64,000 nt of DNA from Leifsonia sp. C5G2 (GTDB lineage Bacteria > Actinomycetota > Actinomycetes > Actinomycetales > Microbacteriaceae), in NCBI RefSeq assembly GCF_013359685.1, contig NZ_JABFMV010000001.1, forward strand, positions 438,858 to 502,857, written 5' to 3'. Every line of letters begins with the position of its first letter. The stretch's first letter is position 1. Under the pieces are notes generated by a model that ran no database searches, was not told the DNA's origin, and was given only the letters and a program-made list of their open reading frames with translations. Of the stretch, positions 58,956 through 64,000 are shown piece by piece. Both the position numbers and the translations under genes were made by a program.

Positions 58956-60196
58956 CCATGACCTCGGAGCCGGGGACGGCCCCCATCGTCCAGGCCCCGG
59001 CCGGCACCCAGCGGGTCCTCGCCGCGGGCGCCGAGGCCGACCACGAAGCGCACCTGCGCACGTTCGGGCCGCTGCCGCTTCGCGACCCCGGCGCCCTGCT
59101 GGCCCAGCTCGAGGCCTCCGGCCTCACCGGCCGCGGCGGTGCGGGATTCCCCGCCTGGCGCAAGCTCGCAGCAACCGGCGAGGCGGCGGCAGGCCGGCGG
59201 CGCGGGCGCGCGCCGATCCTGATCGCGAACGGCTCGGAGGGCGAGCCGCTCAGCTGGAAGGACGAGGTGCTGCTGCAGAACGCGCCGCACCTCGTGATCG
59301 ACGGGATGCTGACCGCTGCGCGCACCCTCGGCGCCCGCAACGTGCTCCTCTACGTCGGGTCCGGATCCCTCGCGGCCGTCGAGCGGGCCATCGGCGAGCG
59401 CGCCGACGCCCGCGGCATCGAGGTGGTGGAGGCGGCGGACAGCTTCATCGCCGGTGAGGCCAGCGCGGTCGTGAACGCCATCGAGAACGACGACCCGCGG
59501 CCGATCGACCGCACCGTGCGGCTCTCCGAGTCCGGGCTGCGCGGCCGTCCGACACTCGTGCACAACGTCGAGACCATGGCGCACCTCGGGCTGATCGCCC
59601 GCTTCGGCGGCGCCTGGTTCCGCTCGGTCGGCTCGCCCGAGGACCCGGGGACGCGCCTGATCACCCTCAGCGGCGACATCCCGCGGACGGGCGTGTTCGA
59701 GATCGCCACCGACGCCACGCTCGACAGCGTGCTGCGGGCGGCCGGCCTGCAGCCGGGGTCCGCCTCCGCGGCCCTGATCGGCGGGTACCACGGCGCCTGG
59801 GTGCCGGCGTCGTCGTTCGGGACGCCGCTGACTCCGTCGGGCCTGGAGCCGTTCGGCGCGCAGCCCGGGGCGGGCATCGTCCACGTGCTCTCCGACCAGC
59901 GTTGCGGCCTCCGGGCCACGGCCGACATCGTCGAGTACCTGGCCGGCCAGACCGCGGGCCAGTGCGGACCGTGCATGTTCGGGCTGCCCACTCTGGCGAC
60001 CCGCTTCACCGCACTCGCCCGCGGCCAGGCCGCCGCGGAGAGCGCTGCGGAGCTCCGGCGTGTGTCCGGCCTGATCGTCGGACGCGGCGCCTGCCACCAC
60101 CCGGACGGCACGGTGCGGCTCATCCGCAGCGCGCTGGACGTCTTCGCCCGCGACGTGCGCGCCCACGCCGGCGGCCGGTGCACGAGGAGGCCGTGA
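58952..60196 (+). CDS. NuoF-like NADH dehydrogenase flavoprotein subunit
   Basis: The 414-residue protein has NuoF features: GRGGAGFPAWRKL and ANGSEGEP for FMN and NADH binding, and a C-terminal Fe-S region with QRCGLRATADIVEYLAGQTAGQCGPCMFG and GRGACHHPDG. The first Cys of the usual SCGxCxPC motif is Ala, but the earlier Cys (RCGLRA) may substitute. It should oxidise NAD(P)H and pass electrons to the ferredoxin and cytochrome b encoded beside it. Confidence 0.87.
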   Translation: MTMTSEPGTAPIVQAPAGTQRVLAAGAEADHEAHLRTFGPLPLRDPGALLAQLEASGLTGRGGAGFPAWRKLAATGEAAAGRRRGRAPILIANGSEGEPLSWKDEVLLQNAPHLVIDGMLTAARTLGARNVLLYVGSGSLAAVERAIGERADARGIEVVEAADSFIAGEASAVVNAIENDDPRPIDRTVRLSESGLRGRPTLVHNVETMAHLGLIARFGGAWFRSVGSPEDPGTRLITLSGDIPRTGVFEIATDATLDSVLRAAGLQPGSASAALIGGYHGAWVPASSFGTPLTPSGLEPFGAQPGAGIVHVLSDQRCGLRATADIVEYLAGQTAGQCGPCMFGLPTLATRFTALARGQAAAESAAELRRVSGLIVGRGACHHPDGTVRLIRSALDVFARDVRAHAGGRCTRRP

Positions 60197-60483
60197 TGAG
60201 CACATCCACGAGCACCCACGCCCTGCACATCGACTGGACCCGCTGCGACGGCCGCGGCCTCTGCACCGAGATCCTGGAGCGCGCGCTCACCCGCGACGAC
60301 TGGGGCTACCCCGTCGCGACGCGCGGCCTGCCGGAGCGCCGGACGGACGCACCGCTGCGGGAGGACGAGCTCGAGGATGCCGAGGAAGCCGTGCGGCTGT
60401 GCCCGCTGGCCGCGCTGCGCCTGACCCGCGTCACCGTCCCCGCCGCCGCGGGAGGGGCGCGCCGCAGCGGCCGGTCAGCGTAG
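60196..60483 (+). CDS. 3Fe-4S-type ferredoxin
   Basis: The 95-residue protein has the single-cluster pattern C-x5-C (Cys17, Cys23 in RCDGRGLC) and CP (Cys69 in RLCPLAALRL), giving three ligands and hence probably a 3Fe-4S cluster. Acidic middle and TGATG overlap with the NuoF-like gene place it as an electron carrier of that complex. It ends the operon. Confidence 0.87.
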   Translation: MSTSTSTHALHIDWTRCDGRGLCTEILERALTRDDWGYPVATRGLPERRTDAPLREDELEDAEEAVRLCPLAALRLTRVTVPAAAGGARRSGRSA

Positions 60484-60619
60484 CGCTCGTCTGGCGCAAC
60501 GTCGGGGATTCGGCCCCCAGCCGTTCGGATCTCCGACAGAGGGCAGCCCTGCAGGGGATTCGAACGCATTCGATCCGACGCAAGCAGGGGCCGCCGAGGC
60601 GGAGGAGGGCGCGGACGTC
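60484..60619. other. Gap between ferredoxin and SDR ends
   Basis: These 136 bases separate convergent genes. They include GGGATTCGAAC, which resembles a tRNA T-arm on the minus strand, but the stem bases do not pair and no cloverleaf can be drawn. No clear terminator hairpin is seen. Confidence 0.5.
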
Positions 60620-61465
60620 TCAGTCGCCGGCGACCCAGTGCGCCGTCACATGCTGGACGTGCGCTCCGTCGAGGTCGCTCAGCTTGACGCCGGCGAACCG
60701 GCGGGCGGCCTCCGATGTCTGGACGCGCGCCGCCGGCTCCGGGTCGAGGAGCGTCGCGACGATGACCTCCGCGACGCCGTCCGCCGTCTGCGCTGCGGAC
60801 GGGTCGAACGCCGCCGCGGTGCGGGCGAGGTAGGCGTCGAGCAGCGGAGCGTACGGCGTCCCCGCCACCGGCAGCGCCTCCTGCGCCTGCACCGAGGCCA
60901 CGAACTCGGTGCGCACGGCGCCGGGCTCCACGACGGTCACGCGCACGCCGAGTGGAGCCGCGACGGGCGTCAGCGACTCCATGAAGCCCTCGACCGCGAA
61001 CTTCGCGGCGCAGTAGGCCTCGTTGAAGGGCTGGCCCACCACCCCGCCGACGCTGCTGACGGTGAGCAGCCGGCCGCCACGCTCGCGCAGGAGCGGCAGG
61101 GCGGCCTTCGTCGTCGCGACGACGCCGAAGAAGTTGACCTCCATCACCGCCCGCACCGCGGCGACCGACTCGACCTCGATCGTCCCGAGGTGGCCCGCGC
61201 CCGCGTTGTTGACCAGGCCGTCGAGGCCTCCATAGGTCGAGCGAACGTACGCGAGACAGGCGTCGATCGACTCCTGATCCGTGACATCCAGCGGCTGGAC
61301 GTCCACCTCGACGCCCGCTGCCGCAGCGGCCTCCCGCAGCGGCCCCGACTTCTCCGGGTCGCGCATCGTCGCGACGACGCGGAAGCCGCGGCGCGCGGCC
61401 TCGACCGCCGTCGCGAGACCGATGCCGGACGACGTGCCGGTGACGAGAAGGATCGGATCAGCCAT
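60620..61465 (-). CDS. Short-chain dehydrogenase/reductase
   Basis: The 281-residue SDR has the cofactor motif VTGTSSGIGLATAVEAARRG, NNAGAG, and the active-site Ser (VSSVGG) and YCAAK with catalytic Tyr and Lys. The preference between NADH and NADPH is not clear; Arg after the second strand (TMRDPEKS) hints at NADPH. Substrate is unknown. Divergent from the small membrane protein gene. Confidence 0.9.
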   Translation of the reverse strand: MADPILLVTGTSSGIGLATAVEAARRGFRVVATMRDPEKSGPLREAAAAAGVEVDVQPLDVTDQESIDACLAYVRSTYGGLDGLVNNAGAGHLGTIEVESVAAVRAVMEVNFFGVVATTKAALPLLRERGGRLLTVSSVGGVVGQPFNEAYCAAKFAVEGFMESLTPVAAPLGVRVTVVEPGAVRTEFVASVQAQEALPVAGTPYAPLLDAYLARTAAAFDPSAAQTADGVAEVIVATLLDPEPAARVQTSEAARRFAGVKLSDLDGAHVQHVTAHWVAGD

Positions 61466-61531
61466 AACCGCATTCTGCACCCCGGATGTGCGCGGCAGCA
61501 TCCATCGCTCGCATTCTGCGATCATGAGCGC

Positions 61532-61954
61532 ATGGATCCGGACGGGCGTCCCCTCGGTCGGACGTGGAGAGGCGTTCGCGCCGTCGACCTCGTCGATGTG
61601 TTCAGCTACCTGATCGTCCTCGGGATCTTCATCCAGGTGTTCCCCGCGGTGATCTCGGAGAGCTTCCTCGTCGCCCTGCTCACTGCCGTCCTGCTGAAGC
61701 TCGTGCTCGAGGTCGTCCTCGCGGTTAAGAAGCGGGTCGTCGGGCGGATCCGGCGCAGCCGCCGGACCGCTGTGCGTGTCGTCAACGTCGTCGTGCTGAT
61801 CCTCGTCCTCCCCGGCAGCAAGCTCGTCGTGCTCGAGCTGGTCGACCTGGTCTTCGGGGACGCGGTCCACCTCGGCGGCTTCTTCCAGGTGACGCTGCTC
61901 ATCGTCGTGCTTATGCTCGTCCGCGGCGCGGTGCGCAGGCTCGTCCGGCGCTGA
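61532..61954 (+). CDS. Small membrane protein (140 aa)
   Basis: The protein has four hydrophobic segments (VDVFSYLIVLGIFIQVFPAVI; SFLVALLTAVLLKLVLEVVLAV; VVNVVVLILVLPGSKLVVLELVDLVFG; GGFFQVTLLIVVLMLVRG) between basic loops. The family is not recognised. It ends two bases from the convergent GNAT gene. Confidence 0.72.
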   Translation: MDPDGRPLGRTWRGVRAVDLVDVFSYLIVLGIFIQVFPAVISESFLVALLTAVLLKLVLEVVLAVKKRVVGRIRRSRRTAVRVVNVVVLILVLPGSKLVVLELVDLVFGDAVHLGGFFQVTLLIVVLMLVRGAVRRLVRR

Positions 61955-61956
61955 CC

Positions 61957-62727
61957 TCAGGCGTCGGGATCGGACTCCGCCGACGGGCTGACCCAGCACT
62001 CCCACGCGCCGACATCGGCGAAGCCGAGCCGCCGGTACACCGCATGACCCTCCGGGCTGGACTGCAACCAGGCGCCCCTGGCGCCTTCGACCAGCGCATC
62101 CTCGACGATCCGGGCGGTAACGGCCGAGCCGTATCCCTTCCGCCGGTGCTCGGGCGGTGTGGCGATGTTGAAGACGCCGACGTGCTCTTCGAGAATCAGG
62201 CCGAGGCCGGTGGCGACCGGCTCGCCGTCCAGCTCGGCGACATAGAACCTGAGCGCGGACCCCTCCGCCGAGCCGAGCCGGGTGATCGGCGAGAACAACG
62301 CGGGCGGCGCCCCGAAACCCGCCGCGGCGATCTCGGCGTGGAGGCCGACGTCGGCGGGCCCGAGCCTCCGGATTCGCAGGCCGGTCACCGTCACCGGATC
62401 AGGGCGCGCTGCGGTGTACATCAGGGGCATGTCCTCGTCGCGGACCAGCCCGGCGCCGGCCGCCGCACCCCGGCCCTCCGCCGAACCCGACACGAACTGC
62501 GCGCAGTACGGCAGACCGGCATCCCGAACAGCCGACAGCAGCTGCGGCAGCCGTTCAGGATCGGGCCGTGCGGACCACACCCCGTTCATCGTGGCTGCGG
62601 CGAGGCCGGTGACGGAGGCCACCTGGTCCCCGTGGCGGAGGGACCACCCGCCCGCCACGTGCTCTCCCAGCCACTCGCGAGCGCCCACCAGCAAAGACGA
62701 CGCCTGCTCGAACGAGGCGGGTTCCAT
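61957..62727 (-). CDS. GNAT family N-acetyltransferase
   Basis: The 256-residue protein has a degenerate N-terminal half and a C-terminal GNAT domain: VTGLRIRRLGPADVGLHAEIAAAGFG, YVAELDGEPVATGLGL, then HVGVFNIATPPEHRRKGYGSAVTARIVEDAL (acetyl-CoA loop RRKGYG) and AVYRRLGFADVG. Target unknown. Confidence 0.87.
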   Translation of the reverse strand: MEPASFEQASSLLVGAREWLGEHVAGGWSLRHGDQVASVTGLAAATMNGVWSARPDPERLPQLLSAVRDAGLPYCAQFVSGSAEGRGAAAGAGLVRDEDMPLMYTAARPDPVTVTGLRIRRLGPADVGLHAEIAAAGFGAPPALFSPITRLGSAEGSALRFYVAELDGEPVATGLGLILEEHVGVFNIATPPEHRRKGYGSAVTARIVEDALVEGARGAWLQSSPEGHAVYRRLGFADVGAWECWVSPSAESDPDA

Positions 62728-62916
62728 GAGCGGAACCTACCCTGCCGGGCCGGTGTCCTGCGCGGTCGAGGCGCGTGTCGGTCCAGGTCGCGGGGCCCCT
62801 GGGTCGACCGGAACAGCGGGCACGCCGTTGCCGTCTGAGGCTGGAGCACGAGGGACCTTCGCCCCTGCGACCGCCCTCGGCCCGGAGGGATCCTGACTGC
62901 GACGAAGGAGGTCGAC
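62728..62916. other. Divergent promoter region before the cytochrome b operon
   Basis: About 190 bases between the GNAT start and the small membrane protein. AAGGAGG before GTG 62917 is the operon ribosome binding site. No clear repeat or operator is visible. Confidence 0.5.
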
Positions 62917-63066
62917 GTGGAATCCATCGCAGCCGCACCCGGCATCTACCTCGGTTGGGGGCCGGTCGCCATCCAGCTCGGCAACGCGATCGTGATCGCC
63001 GTCATGATCGTGCTGTTCGTGCTGGCTCTCGTCCTCCCGTTCCCGGCGCCACGGAGGCGGCGATGA
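62917..63066 (+). CDS. 49-residue single-helix membrane protein, start of cytochrome b operon
   Basis: GTG 62917 follows AAGGAGG at good spacing and the stop overlaps the ATG of the cytochrome b gene (ATGA). The peptide has a short polar start (ESIAAAPGIYLGWGPVAIQL), one helix (AIVIAVMIVLFVLALVLPF) and a basic end. It is too short for most gene callers but is probably a small subunit of the membrane complex. Confidence 0.72.
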   Translation: MESIAAAPGIYLGWGPVAIQLGNAIVIAVMIVLFVLALVLPFPAPRRRR

Positions 63067-63809
63067 CCACCGAACGGACGCGCCCGCCCGACGAGCGCAC
63101 GGCGGAGTCGGCACAGACGCCGCCGGCGGCACCCGAGCCGGGCGCGGGCGCGGGCGCGGAGGAGTATTACACCTGGACGGGCCGACTCCGCCGCTGGCTC
63201 CTGCGGAGACTCCCGCCCGCCAAGCTGCTGCCGCAGGAGCAGCCCAGCTACGTCGCCTCCTGGATCTACGTCTTCGGGATGGGAGCTCTCGCTGCGTTCG
63301 CGGTCGTCATCCTCTCCGGGTTGGTGCTCAGCCTGAACGGGCCCTCCTGGTATCACGCCTCGGCGCTCGGCCACTTCACCAACAGCGTGCACCTGTGGAG
63401 CGTCGAGCTGTTCTTCCTGCTCATGGTCGTCCACCTGTGGGGCAAGTACTGGATGGCCGCCTGGCGAGGCGGCCGCGTGCTGACCTGGATCACCGGCGTG
63501 ATCGCGTTCGCCGTCTCGATCGCGGCCGCCTTCACCGGCTACCTGCTGCAGACGAACTTCGACGCCCAGTGGATCGCGTTCGAGGGCAAGGACGCCCTCA
63601 ACGCCGTCGGCATCGGCGCCTGGTTCAACGTCGCGGATCTCGGCCAGATGTTCACCTGGCACATCGCCCTGCTTCCGCTGGGTGTGGGCATCATCGTCGC
63701 CCTCCATGTGCTGCTCGTGCGCGTCCACGGTGTGGTCCCTCCGATCGACGCCGACGAGACGGATGACCAGGTCGCGCACCCGGATGACGGATCGGGGCGG
63801 ACGCGATGA
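63063..63809 (+). CDS. Cytochrome b N-terminal domain protein (b6 type)
   Basis: The 248-residue protein has four helices with two haem-ligand pairs: His110/His124 and His210/His225. The numbers of intervening residues, 13 and 14, are the b6-type pattern. A Pro/Ala/Gly-rich N-terminal tail (about 35 residues) precedes. It is likely the haem subunit of a membrane quinone- or menaquinone-linked complex. It overlaps the following gene by four bases. Confidence 0.88.
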   Translation: MTTERTRPPDERTAESAQTPPAAPEPGAGAGAEEYYTWTGRLRRWLLRRLPPAKLLPQEQPSYVASWIYVFGMGALAAFAVVILSGLVLSLNGPSWYHASALGHFTNSVHLWSVELFFLLMVVHLWGKYWMAAWRGGRVLTWITGVIAFAVSIAAAFTGYLLQTNFDAQWIAFEGKDALNAVGIGAWFNVADLGQMFTWHIALLPLGVGIIVALHVLLVRVHGVVPPIDADETDDQVAHPDDGSGRTR

Positions 63810-64000
63810 ACGGCGACAAGCAACGGCCGAGCCTCACCTGGAAAGCGCGGGGCGACCTGATCAGCCGTCCGTGGGCAGGACGGACCCGGACCTACGACCT
63901 GATCAAGGAGGTCACGATCGGGTTCGTCGTGGTCGCCCTCGCCACACTCGGACTCGCCGCCGTCTTCGGCTCGCCCGACGAGCCCAGCGTGACCTTCCGC
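63806..64000 (+). CDS. Membrane protein of the cytochrome b operon (5' part only)
   Basis: The first 65 codons are in the window: a charged start (SLTWKARGDLISRPWAGRTRTYDLIKE), one helix (VTIGFVVVALATLGLAAVFG) and SPDEPSVTFR. Proteins with this start commonly follow cytochrome b6-like genes in actinobacteria. The rest lies beyond the window, so a domain call is not possible. Confidence 0.65.
   Translation, partial: MNGDKQRPSLTWKARGDLISRPWAGRTRTYDLIKEVTIGFVVVALATLGLAAVFGSPDEPSVTFR

Noticed and set aside
60545-60605. Possible tRNA 3' half on the minus strand (T-loop-like TTCGAAT)
   Set aside because: The bases flanking the loop do not form the five-pair T stem, and no anticodon or acceptor stem can be drawn.

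Overview
The DNA is high-GC and gene-dense, with GTG starts, ATGA/GTGA stop-start overlaps and GGAGG-type ribosome binding sites, which points to a high-GC actinobacterium. A DUF7882-type small protein (13884-14210), a family I associate mainly with Microbacteriaceae, together with the LacI/ABC sugar loci, a PL8 lyase and a b6-type cytochrome b, suggests a soil or plant-associated member of that family, perhaps Leifsonia-like. The taxonomy is an inference.

Layout. 1-2448: end of a multiple-monosaccharide ABC transporter (ATPase tail plus permease), a WYL regulator and a VOC protein. 2449-6793: a visibly less GC-biased block of orphan genes, including a dehalogenase-like hydrolase, a chimeric P-loop protein and a lipoprotein. 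7126-17197: ordinary stress and detoxification genes, mostly regulator/target pairs with readable operators between them (TetR/MFS/aldo-keto reductase, TetR/DUF308/flavin disulfide reductase, MarR/hydrolase), plus GNAT and small proteins.

17218-30150 (all minus strand) is a polysaccharide-use locus read from 30150 downwards: LacI, solute-binding lipoprotein, two permeases, GH130, a 1527-residue secreted PL8 lyase with many binding modules, a second LacI, a phosphomannomutase-like HAD protein and Ppx/GppA. A plausible job is cleavage of an acidic, beta-mannose-containing polymer outside the cell, uptake of oligomers, phosphorolysis to mannose 1-phosphate and conversion to mannose 6-phosphate. 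30266-36154 holds a ClpP pair (one member lacking its catalytic serine) next to a MarR gene and a 30-bp palindrome, then an oxidoreductase, a PadR/PspC pair, YibE/F, a nucleotidyltransferase-like protein and a small HTH-like protein.

36298-47541 is a second sugar locus framed by two near-identical Ser/Thr kinase genes: two PfkB kinases, ABC permeases and binding protein, a SIS isomerase, an amidohydrolase, a KbaY/GatY-type aldolase, GH4 and a DeoR regulator. The set fits a tagatose-phosphate-type pathway for galactose-like or amino sugars, and a shared operator-like motif sits in front of both divergent units. 47632-49819 is a lower-GC three-gene cassette (TIGR04255-like protein, Xre/ParS-like HTH protein, unknown protein), the best candidate for an undescribed system here. 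49978-54837: second kinase, GT39 and GT2-GtrA envelope glycosyltransferases, and a DUF1269-like protein. 54969-60483: a MASE1-type histidine kinase divergent from a redox operon (small anchored protein, ApbE, ferric-reductase-like cytochrome b, NuoF-like subunit, ferredoxin). 60620-64000: SDR, small membrane protein, GNAT, and the start of a cytochrome b6-type operon that runs off the window.

I saw no tRNA, rRNA, CRISPR array, insertion sequence or prophage gene.
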